DNA of 14,795 nt from UBA2402 sp044371005 (GCA_044371005.1 JBILUL010000122.1:1-14795), one strand, 5' to 3'; shown: positions 1-7,047, counted from the first letter of the stretch. Numbers and translations are program-made. The notes: generated by a model from the letters alone, not told the origin.

Positions 1-7
1 AACGTGT

Positions 8-53
8 GGGGCGTGGGGTTGGTTGGGGTGTGGGTCCGGGGTGTAGGGCGGGG
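8..53 (+). promoter_or_regulatory. G-rich leader, possible G-quadruplex, upstream of bamA
   Basis: Seven runs of three or four G lie in 46 bases (8-11, 15-18, 25-28, 32-34, 38-41, 46-48, 50-53), separated by loops of 1 to 6 bases. This meets the usual pattern for an intramolecular G-quadruplex on the + strand. It ends 67 bases before the bamA start, so it lies in the promoter or 5' leader. I see no convincing -35/-10 pair. The structure itself is an inference from spacing. Confidence 0.45.
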
Positions 54-120
54 TGTCGAGGATGCGAGGGTTTGGGTTGCCGGAGTGGGATGGTGGGGTT
101 ATTGTCCCATCCTGGTGAAT

Positions 121-2568
121 ATGGCTCCAACACATGTCGTCGCAGCTTGGATGATGGCGGTAGTCGCGGGTTCCTGCGTGGGGCTTGGGACGGGTGTTGC
201 GATGGCGCAGGGGGAGCCGACGGCGCCTCCGGCCGCCGCGGCTGTGCCGGTGCAGACGCCGCCGGAGCTTGCGCCGTATGAGGGGCGACCGATTCATGAA
301 GTGCGCTTCGTGGGTGCGGGTGAGGCTGAGAAAGCCGCGATGGATCAGGCGACGCTTGATCTGATTACGAATCAGTTGCGTCTGAAAGCCGGGATGCCAT
401 TCTCAGCTGAGCTGGCGGGCGATGACATTGGTCGGTTGAATCGGCTGGGGCGGTTCAAGCGTGTCGAGAGCGGCGTGCAGATGCTGGGCGATGGCTCGGT
501 GGATCTGATTTACACGCTGGGGCTGCAGCCGATCATCCGCAGCGTGCAGACGGTGGGCAACAAGACGTTCTCGGATCAGGAGCTTGGGCGCATCATTGAT
601 GTGCTCGAGGGGACTCCGGTGGATCCGACGCGTCTTGATCGTTCATGTCGGCGCATCGAGGACAAGTATCGCGAGCGGGGCTTCTACAACTGTCTGGTGA
701 CGGTGGATGAGAAGGAGCTTGTCGACAACAACATCGTGCTGTTCAAGGTGCGTGAGGGTGACAAGACGAAGGTGACGCGGGTGCAGTTCGAGGGGAACAC
801 GAGCTTCACGCCGCGTGAACTGAAGACGACGCTGAAGACCAAGGAAGCGTGGCTGCTGGAGCGCGGCTCGCTGGACAATGAGATTCTGGCGGACGATGTC
901 GCGGCGCTGGTGACGTATTACCGCGACCGGGGCTATCTGGATGTGCGGTGTGACCGCGTGGTGACGCCCAGCCGCGATGGCAAGGAGGCGATCGTCACGT
1001 TCGTGCTGGATGAAGGCCCGGTGTACACGCTGCGTGATGTGAAGCTGGCCTTTGCGGCTGAGGGTGAGCATGTCTTCACCGTGGATCAGCTGATGGGCAT
1101 CATGCCGCTGAAGCCCGGCGGGGTGTACAGCGATGTCGGGATGCGCAAGTCGGTCGAGGCGATCCGCGCTGCGTATCAGAAGCTTGGGTATGTGGATGCC
1201 GAGATCCGTCGGCGTGAGCAGCGCGATCTGGCGCGGCCCGAGGTGGATCTGTGGCTGGTGATCAATGAAGGGCGGACATTCAAGACGGGCCAGGTGATCA
1301 TCCGGGGCAACACGCTGACGCGTGACCCGGTGGTGCGGCGCGAGGTGCAGTTCCAGCCCAACCGCACGCTGGATGGCACGCAGGTGGAAGAGACCCAGCA
1401 GCGCCTTCGCAAGACCAATCTCTTCGCGCCCGGCTCAGCGAAGGTGACGATGCAGCCCGAGGATCCGGAGAATCCCGGATTCCGCGATGTGCTCGTCGAA
1501 GTGGATGAGACCAACACGGGCAGCTTCAACATCGGCGGCGCGGTGAGCAGCGATGCGGGTCTCTCGGCCATTCTGAGCGTCCAGCAGCGCAACTTCGATG
1601 TGACGGACACGCCCGACACGTTCGGCGAGTTCTTCCGTGGTGAAGCCTTCCGCGGCGGCGGCCAGACGTTTGCCATCAGCGCTTCGCCCGGTTCGGAGCG
1701 TCAGTACTACTCGATTTCGCTGTCGGATCCGTATCTGTTCGAGACGGATTACGCGGGCAGCGCGCAGGGCTTCCTGTTTGACCGCAAGTACAGCTCGTAC
1801 GACGAGTCACGCATGGGCGGCAAGTTCAGCCTGGGCCGGCGGTTCGGATCGCGCTGGTCGGTCACGGCACCGCTGCGCATCGAGAATGTGGATCTCTCGG
1901 ACATTGATGATGATGCCGCGGCGGACTATTTTGAAGTCGGCGATGATGAACGGATCATCGGTGCGGGACTCACGCTGGTGCGGAGCAGTTCGGATGATGT
2001 GGCGCGTCCTTCCAAGGGCACGCGCACCGAAGTGGGCTTCGAGCAGGTGACCGGTGACTACAACTTCACCACGATCCGCGGCGAGTACGCCGTGTACGCG
2101 AAGCTGGCCGAGGATGTGCTGGGCCGCAAGACGGTGCTGCAGCTGACGACGCGCGCTTCGTACATCCTGCAGGATGACGAGGAAGTGCCCTTCTACGAGC
2201 AGTTCTACATGGGCGGCCAGAACTTCCGCGGCTTCAAGTTCCGCGGCGTGTCGCCCATGGGCCTTGATCGCAACGGCAACCAGACCGACGACCCCGTGGG
2301 CGGCACCTTCTCCTTCTTCGCTGGCGCTGAACTGCGTCAGCCGCTGTTTGAGGATCTGCTTGCGGGCGTTGTCTTCCTCGACACGGGTACCGTGGATGAT
2401 TCGGTGGAGTTCACGAAGTACCGCGTGTCGACGGGCATTGGCTTCCGTCTGTATGTGGAACGCCTGAGCCCGGTGCCGCTGGCCTTTGACTTCGGCATTC
2501 CGCTGCTGAAGGAAGAGACGGATCAGAAGCGTCTGTTCACGTTCAGCATTGAAGTGCCGTTCAAGTGA
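121..2568 (+). CDS. bamA: Outer membrane protein assembly factor BamA (Omp85 family)
   Basis: Central subunit of the machine that folds and inserts beta-barrel proteins into the outer membrane. The 815-residue product has a signal peptide (about 1-29, cleavage after Ala-Met-Ala before Gln30), an Ala/Pro-rich spacer, then about five POTRA-like repeats (roughly 57-475). Their typical signatures are visible, such as VRFVGAG, VQTVGNKTF, VQFEGNTSF and IIRGNTLT, together with YRERGF/YRDRGY/YQKLGY elements. A 16-strand type barrel follows (about 476-815). The conserved barrel-lumen motif appears as FRGF at 702-705 (VRGF in E. coli), and the last strand ends FSIEVPFK, with an aromatic residue near the C terminus as expected for a barrel. 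Length fits the family (E. coli about 810). The frame is open back to position 4, but the ATG at 121 begins a proper signal peptide while the upstream residues are Gly/Trp/Val-rich and look non-coding. Only a weak SD-like GGTG lies before the ATG. No Bam lipoprotein or Skp gene is adjacent. Confidence 0.95.
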   Translation: MAPTHVVAAWMMAVVAGSCVGLGTGVAMAQGEPTAPPAAAAVPVQTPPELAPYEGRPIHEVRFVGAGEAEKAAMDQATLDLITNQLRLKAGMPFSAELAGDDIGRLNRLGRFKRVESGVQMLGDGSVDLIYTLGLQPIIRSVQTVGNKTFSDQELGRIIDVLEGTPVDPTRLDRSCRRIEDKYRERGFYNCLVTVDEKELVDNNIVLFKVREGDKTKVTRVQFEGNTSFTPRELKTTLKTKEAWLLERGSLDNEILADDVAALVTYYRDRGYLDVRCDRVVTPSRDGKEAIVTFVLDEGPVYTLRDVKLAFAAEGEHVFTVDQLMGIMPLKPGGVYSDVGMRKSVEAIRAAYQKLGYVDAEIRRREQRDLARPEVDLWLVINEGRTFKTGQVIIRGNTLTRDPVVRREVQFQPNRTLDGTQVEETQQRLRKTNLFAPGSAKVTMQPEDPENPGFRDVLVEVDETNTGSFNIGGAVSSDAGLSAILSVQQRNFDVTDTPDTFGEFFRGEAFRGGGQTFAISASPGSERQYYSISLSDPYLFETDYAGSAQGFLFDRKYSSYDESRMGGKFSLGRRFGSRWSVTAPLRIENVDLSDIDDDAAADYFEVGDDERIIGAGLTLVRSSSDDVARPSKGTRTEVGFEQVTGDYNFTTIRGEYAVYAKLAEDVLGRKTVLQLTTRASYILQDDEEVPFYEQFYMGGQNFRGFKFRGVSPMGLDRNGNQTDDPVGGTFSFFAGAELRQPLFEDLLAGVVFLDTGTVDDSVEFTKYRVSTGIGFRLYVERLSPVPLAFDFGIPLLKEETDQKRLFTFSIEVPFK

Positions 2569-2576
2569 GTGGTGCG

Positions 2577-2660
2577 CGAGTTCCGAAGTTCCGAAGTGCG
2601 CCAAAGGCCTCGTATGGCGTGTTCTGCTGCGCACCCTTGAACTGAGGAACTCAGGAACTT
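2577..2660. repeat. Short GTTCC/GGAAC repeats downstream of bamA
   Basis: Just after the bamA stop the 8-base unit GTTCCGAA occurs twice in tandem (about 2580-2595). Some 45 bases later CTGAGGAACTCAG forms a 5-bp stem with a 3-base loop, followed by another GGAACTTC. The same word family (GAGTTC, GTTCTGAGTTCC) occurs in the convergent gap near 9943-9957 and upstream of the amidohydrolase gene near 14011. It looks like a dispersed intergenic repeat rather than coding sequence. Confidence 0.4.
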
Positions 2661-2684
2661 CTGCGCTCCGGGTGTGAAGCACGC

Positions 2685-2710
2685 AGGAAAGGCTCAGAGC
2701 AGCCTTTCCT
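2685..2710. terminator. Hairpin in convergent gap (10-bp stem)
   Basis: AGGAAAGGCT at 2685-2694 pairs perfectly with AGCCTTTCCT at 2701-2710 across a 6-base loop (CAGAGC). It lies about 120 bases after the bamA stop. Neither strand has a T-run after the stem, so it is not a classical intrinsic terminator. It may still end or protect transcripts arriving from both sides. Confidence 0.45.
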
Positions 2711-2736
2711 ACGTGCCATATGGCGGGGAAGTCTGT

Positions 2737-2774
2737 CTTGGGGTGGCGCACGCAAAGCCGTGCTTCACCCCAAG
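2737..2774. terminator. Large two-part hairpin in convergent gap
   Basis: CTTGGGGTG (2737-2745) pairs with CACCCCAAG (2766-2774). Inside it GCACG (2748-2752) pairs with CGTGC (2759-2763) around a 6-base loop, with a 2x2 internal loop between the two stems. Fourteen pairs, mostly GC, make it very stable on either strand. A smaller AAGGCC/GGCCTT hairpin follows at 2786-2801, directly downstream of the channel gene on the minus strand. No T-run follows this hairpin. The likely role is separating the convergent bamA and glycan-operon transcripts. Confidence 0.5.
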
Positions 2775-2841
2775 CTGTTGACTCAAAGGCCTTCCGGCCT
2801 TGAAGAAAAGAACCGTTCTCTACTGCACTCTTGCTCTTCTG

Positions 2842-3876
2842 TTACGACAACCGTGCGAGCTTGTTGGCGAGGATGGAGAGCAGGCCGCCGAGCATGACGT
2901 AGCCGACGACAACTTCGATGCAGGTGATGGCGCGGCCGATGGGTTCGACGGCGACTTCGTCGGCAAGGCCCAGGGTCATGAGCGTGGAGACGCTGAAGTA
3001 GAGGGCGCGGCCGAAGTCGGGTTTGGCGATGACCGGGATGAGTTGGCCGTTCTCGAGGTGGTGCATGGGCATGTTGAGTGGGATGCCCATGTAGAGAATG
3101 GCAAAGAGCGTGGTGACGACGATGGAGACGATGGCCCAGCGGCCGACGGACTGGCCGAAGCGGCAGGTGAGGCCCCAGAGCCAGATGAGCACGCGGGCGG
3201 CGGGGCTGGCGCGGCGCCACATGTCGCGGATGTACTGGAGGTCGGCGATCTGGCGGCGAAGGACGGGAGGCAGGCCCAGGATGTCCTGGACGGGGTGTTC
3301 AGGCAGGCGCGGTTGGAAGAAGACGTCGCCGCGGGTATTGATCGTGGGGAGTTCGAACCACCAGGTGGGTTCGGTGATGCGGGTGGCGAAGAGCTTGGAG
3401 TCCTTGAAGTCGACGCTGGTGAGATCGACCTGATGGATGGTCGCCTCGGAGAGATCCGCGTGGGTGAAATCAGCGCCGGCGAGACGGGCGTTGGTGAGAT
3501 CCGCGTTCGTCAGCCGAGTGCGGTTGAGCTGGGCCTGTTCGAATCGGGCGGAAGTGAGGTTGGCGTCAGAGAGGTCGGTGAGGGAGAGATCCGCGCCCGC
3601 CAGGTTCGCGCGTTCGAGGTGTGCGCTTGCGAGTTTGAGGCGCGAGAGATTGGCATGGCTCAAGTCCGCGGCGGTGAGCCTCGGGGCATTGAGCGTGGCA
3701 TCGAAGAGTTCACCGCCGGGCGCGGTGGCCCACTCGAACCATTCGCCCCAGCGGGCACGTTCGTTATCGTTGTATTCCTGCCAGGTGGCAGCGCGGAGCG
3801 ACCATCGCTCGCGGGAGAGTTCGGGGAGCTTGAGCGGATTGGTGTTGCGCAGCAGTTTGGCGTCGGAATCCCACAT
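2842..3876 (-). CDS. Pentapeptide-repeat protein fused to a two-TM ion-channel pore
   Basis: 344 residues. After a charged N-terminal part (1-56), residues about 57-165 hold around 20 tandem pentapeptides of the A(D/N)LxxA type (for example LTAADLSHANLS and LAGADFTHADLS), which form a right-handed quadrilateral beta-helix. A linker (166-240) leads to an Ion_trans_2 type pore module: TM1 about 245-265, pore loop 287-308 and TM2 about 314-338. The pore loop reads YFSVSTLMTLGLADEV. The fold matches potassium-channel pores, but the filter is TLGLAD (301-306) instead of TxGYGD or TxGFGD, so K+ selectivity cannot be assumed. Such pentapeptide-channel fusions are known in bacteria, mostly uncharacterised. 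The ATG lies 3 bases after the acetyltransferase stop with no SD, which suggests translational coupling and shared expression with the glycan genes. It is the last gene of the unit. Four subunits would be needed for a pore. Function in the envelope pathway is unknown. Confidence 0.85.
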   Translation of the reverse strand: MWDSDAKLLRNTNPLKLPELSRERWSLRAATWQEYNDNERARWGEWFEWATAPGGELFDATLNAPRLTAADLSHANLSRLKLASAHLERANLAGADLSLTDLSDANLTSARFEQAQLNRTRLTNADLTNARLAGADFTHADLSEATIHQVDLTSVDFKDSKLFATRITEPTWWFELPTINTRGDVFFQPRLPEHPVQDILGLPPVLRRQIADLQYIRDMWRRASPAARVLIWLWGLTCRFGQSVGRWAIVSIVVTTLFAILYMGIPLNMPMHHLENGQLIPVIAKPDFGRALYFSVSTLMTLGLADEVAVEPIGRAITCIEVVVGYVMLGGLLSILANKLARLS

Positions 3877-3879
3877 GAC

Positions 3880-4515
3880 TCAGGCTTTCATTTGATCGAT
3901 GCGGGGACGGTCCTTGATCTTCTTCGCGGGGTTGCCGACGTTGACGCTCCAGGGTTCCAGGTCGCGGAAGGCCGAGGCGCGAGCGCCCAGCACAGCGCCT
4001 TCGTGGAGGGTGACGTTGGGGCCGACGAAGGAGTCGGCCAGGAGCCACGCATCGTCCTTGAGCGTGATGGGCGGGCGCAGAAGGGGGAGACTGGGGTGAT
4101 TGAGATCGTGCGAGCCGGCGCAGAGATGGGCGTACTGGCTGAGGCAGACACGGTGGCCGAGGGTGATCTTGCCCAGGGCGTAGACGATGGCGTGTTCACC
4201 GATGGCGCACTGATCGCCGCAGGAGAAGTTCCAGGGGCATTCGAAATGCGCGGTGCGCTTGATCTGGGCGTTGGCCCCGATGCGTGCGCCAAAGGCGCGA
4301 AGGAGTGACGCGCGCAGGCCGTACCACGTGGTGAAGGAGAAGCGAAAGAGGGTCTGCTCGGTGAGCGCCCAGAGGAGCCGCTTGATCTTCTCGCCCGTGG
4401 AGTAGGGAGAGATATAGCGACCGCCCTCCTGTTCGAGCTGGTCGGCGTTGGCGAGGTGGGGGCTGCCGGGGAGTGGGCCTGAAGATGGCGGATTGGTTGG
4501 AGGCGGGTTGGACAT
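3880..4515 (-). CDS. WcaF-type acetyltransferase, left-handed beta-helix (hexapeptide) family
   Basis: A 211-residue enzyme of the putative colanic-acid acetyltransferase WcaF family. It would transfer an acetyl group from acetyl-CoA to a sugar hydroxyl in a surface polysaccharide. After a Pro-rich, poorly conserved N terminus (1-37) come the family marks: YSTGEKIKRLLWAL, the WYGLRASLLRAFGARIG entry (64-80), ECPWNFSCGD, LGKITLGHRVCLSQYAHLCAGSHDL, then PITLKDDAWLLADSFVGPNVTLHEGAVLGA and GNPAKKIKDR near the end. Isoleucine/valine-rich hexapeptide turns are visible from about 75 to 195. His136 in AGSHDL is the expected catalytic base. Length is slightly above the usual 180-185 because of the N-terminal extension. 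It sits 12 bases after the double glycosyltransferase and 3 bases before the channel gene, so it belongs to the same operon. The true substrate is unknown; wcaF here names the family, not proven colanic acid synthesis. Confidence 0.9.
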   Translation of the reverse strand: MSNPPPTNPPSSGPLPGSPHLANADQLEQEGGRYISPYSTGEKIKRLLWALTEQTLFRFSFTTWYGLRASLLRAFGARIGANAQIKRTAHFECPWNFSCGDQCAIGEHAIVYALGKITLGHRVCLSQYAHLCAGSHDLNHPSLPLLRPPITLKDDAWLLADSFVGPNVTLHEGAVLGARASAFRDLEPWSVNVGNPAKKIKDRPRIDQMKA

Positions 4516-4527
4516 GGAGGGTGTTGG

Positions 4528-6708
4528 TCAGATGGAGCGCTTGGCGCGATCGGCTTCCTGCTGGGCCATTTCGCGGGCCTTGGCGATCGAGACGAACTCG
4601 TACCAGGCCAGGAGGCGGCACATGACAAGGCCCGCGTAGCCGTCGAGCCAGCCCTTCTGGAAGAAGTAGGAGTAGGTGAAGCGCAGCGTGGGACGGAAGG
4701 GGAGTTTGCGACCGAACCGCTTGATCCAGCGGCGGCGTTCGATGGGGCCGCCGAAGAGGCTGGCGTTGACCGCGCCGACATCGCCCGCCTTCGCGGCGTG
4801 TGCTTCCCACGTGGTGTAGCGGTTGTGCTTTTCGATCCACGCCGAGAGATCGGGGTAGGCGTAGTGGAGGAACTCGTGGCGCAGATAGCCCGCTTCGCCG
4901 GTATCAAGCACGATGTGCTCGTGGACTTCGTTGTCGCCGCTGCCCGTGTCGCCCAGGTTGCCGATGCGTTCGTAACGGCCGTGCTTGTGCTTGAGGAGAC
5001 GAACGTTCCACGAGGGGTAGTAGCCGCAGCCCTTGAGCCAGCGGCCCAGGAACATGAAGCGGCGGTTGACCCAGAAGCCATCGCCGCAGCCGGGCTTGGC
5101 AGAGCCTTCGGGCTTCCATGCACCGGTGACGACGTTCTTGATTTCCTCGGCGAGTTCCTCGGTCATGTACTCATCTGCATCGAGGATCATGACCCATTCG
5201 TTCTTCCACGGAATAGCCTCGAGGGCCCAGTTCTTCTTCTTGGGCCAACCGGTCTTGCGGTTGTAGTTGAACTGGAAGACCTGGGCACCCATGGCCTGGG
5301 AGAGCGCAATCGTCTTGTCGGTGGAGCGGCTGTCGACGACGACCAGTTCGGTCGCCCAGTTGCAGCGGCGCAGGCACTCGACGATGTTGCGTTCTTCGTT
5401 CTTGACGGGAACGAGGATGGAGACGGGGACGCTCTTGTACGCGGGCCACTTGCCGGGGATGTTGACGTGCGGCTTGAGCTGCGCGGCGAGTTCATCAGCT
5501 TCAGCAAGACGCTGTTCGGCCACAGGCGTGTCGTCGTCGGAGAGCGGCATTGGTGCCGGACGATCGATCGCGGGGCGTGCGGTGTCGTCGACCTTCGCGG
5601 GAGCGGTTCCGGGCGCGTGGTTGACGTAGGGGGGAACGCTCGAGGGTGTGACAGGAACCGGGACGGGATTGGGCGGCGGTGTTTCGCGGGGAAGAGGCAG
5701 GAGCGTGGGGCCCGCAACGGCCGTGGCCGAGTTGATGAGGTTGCCTTCGGGAACTGCCAGACCCTTGGTGGGGGCTTCGCTGAGCTTCTTGGCGTCTTCA
5801 TCGATGTGAAGCGCACGAATCTCGGCGAGCTTGAGGCTGATCAGCAGGTCGTAGGTGGAGAGCAGAAGGCAGAAGCGCATGCCCGCGGCCCCGTCGAGGA
5901 TGCCCAAGCGGAAGATGTACATGTAGAGGAATCGCCACAGCCCGGAGAGGGGAAGCCGCGGCAGGACATTGCGCTTGAGCCAGCGGCGGGTGGCGATGCC
6001 ACGTTCGAGGGGGCCGGTGTTCTCCGACTTGTTGGTGATGCGTTCGCGGGTGAGTTCGCGGGCTTCGAGCGTGGAGTAGCGGTTGTGCTTGGCGATGAGG
6101 TGTTCAAGCCCGCGGCGGTCTTCGTGGTTCATCAGATGAACCAGGCGACTGGTGGAGCCATCGACGATCATGTGCTCGTGCACTTCGCGCTCTTCGTAGC
6201 GGGCCATGCCTCGCTTGAAGAAGCGGAGGTTGTAGCTGGGGAAATAGCCGCAGTGACGGATCGCGCTGCCCAGGAAGTAGGTGAGGCGGTTGACGTAGAA
6301 ACCGGCTTCGTTGACGCTGGCGACAGGGCGGGCGGCCATGGCGAGAAGTTCATCGCGCAGAGCGGGCGTGATGGACTCGTCGGCATCGAGAATGAAGACC
6401 CAGTCGGATTTGAGCGGGAGGTTGTTGAGGGCCCAGTTTTTCTGCTTGGCGTAGCCGAGCCAGGGACGAATGACGCAGTTGGCACCGTACTGACGGGCGA
6501 TCTCGCGGGTGCGGTCGGTGCTTTCGGAGTCGACGACGTGGACGACGTCGGCCCAGCCGATGACGCTCTTGATGGCTTCGCCGAGGTTGAGTTCCTCGTT
6601 GAAGGTCGGGATGATGATCTCGATGTTGCTCTTGCCGCTCAGCGTACGGAAAGGCGAAGGGCTGATGGAGCCGGAGGAGGGAGTCGGACTGTCTTGAGCG
6701 TCTGTCAC
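4528..6708 (-). CDS. Double GT2 glycosyltransferase (tandem WaaE/KdtX-like domains)
   Basis: 726 residues containing two complete copies of a GT-A family 2 glycosyltransferase like the LPS-core enzymes WaaE/KdtX. Copy 1 (about 28-300) shows IIIPTFNEELNLGEAI, VVDSESTDRT and the metal/nucleotide motif DADE at 108-111. Copy 2 (about 427-715) shows SILVPVKNEERNI, VVDSRSTDKT and DADE at 510-513. The similarity runs the whole domain: CGYFPSYNLRFFK/CGYYPSWNVRLLK, EVHEH/EVHEH, KHNRYSTLEA/KHNRYTTWEA and WLKR/WIKR with a C-terminal hydrophobic segment. A Pro/Ala-rich linker (about 320-425) joins them. Both catalytic motifs are intact, so both halves may be active, probably adding two successive sugars at the inner membrane face. 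It begins at GTG with AGGGA 8 bases upstream. First gene of a three-gene unit; the flippase at 8240 is a plausible partner. Donor and acceptor sugars cannot be told from sequence. Confidence 0.92.
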   Translation of the reverse strand: MTDAQDSPTPSSGSISPSPFRTLSGKSNIEIIIPTFNEELNLGEAIKSVIGWADVVHVVDSESTDRTREIARQYGANCVIRPWLGYAKQKNWALNNLPLKSDWVFILDADESITPALRDELLAMAARPVASVNEAGFYVNRLTYFLGSAIRHCGYFPSYNLRFFKRGMARYEEREVHEHMIVDGSTSRLVHLMNHEDRRGLEHLIAKHNRYSTLEARELTRERITNKSENTGPLERGIATRRWLKRNVLPRLPLSGLWRFLYMYIFRLGILDGAAGMRFCLLLSTYDLLISLKLAEIRALHIDEDAKKLSEAPTKGLAVPEGNLINSATAVAGPTLLPLPRETPPPNPVPVPVTPSSVPPYVNHAPGTAPAKVDDTARPAIDRPAPMPLSDDDTPVAEQRLAEADELAAQLKPHVNIPGKWPAYKSVPVSILVPVKNEERNIVECLRRCNWATELVVVDSRSTDKTIALSQAMGAQVFQFNYNRKTGWPKKKNWALEAIPWKNEWVMILDADEYMTEELAEEIKNVVTGAWKPEGSAKPGCGDGFWVNRRFMFLGRWLKGCGYYPSWNVRLLKHKHGRYERIGNLGDTGSGDNEVHEHIVLDTGEAGYLRHEFLHYAYPDLSAWIEKHNRYTTWEAHAAKAGDVGAVNASLFGGPIERRRWIKRFGRKLPFRPTLRFTYSYFFQKGWLDGYAGLVMCRLLAWYEFVSIAKAREMAQQEADRAKRSI

Positions 6709-6721
6709 GGAGCCATTCCCT
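6705..6721 (-). promoter_or_regulatory. RBS and three-codon mini-ORF overlapping the GTG start
   Basis: On the minus strand AGGGA (6721-6717) is followed after 8 bases by the GTG start at 6708, a good SD distance that supports this start. Within the spacer lies ATG GCT CCG TGA (6716-6705), and its stop overlaps the GTG as GTGA. The ATG is too close to AGGGA to use it, so the mini-ORF may be chance. If translated it could couple initiation at GTG. Confidence 0.4.
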
Positions 6722-6800
6722 GGGTGTGGTGTTTGTGAGGTTGAAGCGCCGGTCGCCGCGTGTCATCCTGAGGGTCGGGGCGGGGCCGGAGAGGTAGAAG

Positions 6801-6839
6801 CGGTCAGTATATCGACCGATGGGGTAGCGACTCCGGAGT
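6801..6839 (-). promoter_or_regulatory. Candidate promoter/operator of the glycan operon
   Basis: On the minus strand TATACT (6811-6806) matches the sigma-70 -10 consensus in five of six positions. It is flanked by an inverted repeat, CGGTC at 6801-6805 and GACCG at 6814-6818. About 12 bases further upstream is the perfect 10-bp palindrome ACTCCGGAGT (6830-6839). No TTGACA-like -35 is present at 17 bases, so activator or alternative sigma use is possible. The box lies about 100 bases before the GTG start at 6708. Confidence 0.35.
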
Positions 6840-6880
6840 TCAGGAGGGGGCGGGGACGGGAATGGGGGAGAGAGCGAGGA

Positions 6881-6916
6881 GGGAGCGGGGAGGGAGCGGG
6901 GAGGGAGCGGGGAGGG
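6881..6916. repeat. G-rich tandem repeat, 11-bp unit x3
   Basis: Three exact copies of GGGAGCGGGGA stand at 6881-6891, 6892-6902 and 6903-6913, with the start of a fourth at 6914. The preceding 40 bases are also purine-rich with many G runs. On the + strand it could fold as a G-quadruplex. It lies about 170-210 bases upstream of the glycosyltransferase start, and is directly joined to an AT-rich element, an arrangement repeated near 13963-14025. Confidence 0.75.
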
Positions 6917-6938
6917 AATTTCAAATTTCAGATTTGAG
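6917..6938. repeat. AT-rich intergenic element, copy A
   Basis: An abrupt AT-rich stretch in GC-rich DNA made of AATTTC, AAATTTC and AGATTTGAG words. It shares TTCAGATTTGA (6927-6937) exactly with copy C (14013-14023), and AAATTTCAGATTT (6923-6935) in inverted orientation with copy B (9928-9940). It follows a G-rich tract, as copy C does. Confidence 0.55.
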
Positions 6939-7047
6939 AGGTGGAGGAACACTTGGGTGCACGCGTTTGTGTTGACGCTCCGGTGCTTCCCCGGTCCTCC
7001 CTGCCTGGGTGGTGGCGGGTGTGAGGATTGGTGACGATTGGAGTATG

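Noticed and set aside
4..120. N-terminal extension of BamA from the ATG at position 4
   Set aside because: The 39 extra residues are Gly/Val/Trp-rich translation of G-run DNA and would bury the signal peptide.
1807..2751. Minus-strand frame of 314 codons running through the bamA 3' end into the gap
   Set aside because: Overlaps the conserved BamA barrel and has no family signature or start context.
2800..4308. Open frame of 502 codons on the + strand opposite the channel and acetyltransferase genes
   Set aside because: Its repeated Glu/Gly/Val pattern is the antisense image of the pentapeptide repeats; it spans two real genes and has no plausible start.
4798..6738. Long open frame of 646 codons on the + strand opposite the double glycosyltransferase
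   Set aside because: The opposite frame has two clear GT2 domains; this one is Gly/Val/Asp-rich with no domain signature, as expected from high-GC antisense DNA.
6881..6938. CRISPR array or transposon end
   Set aside because: Repeats are 11 bp without spacers, and no transposase, terminal inverted repeat or target duplication is visible.
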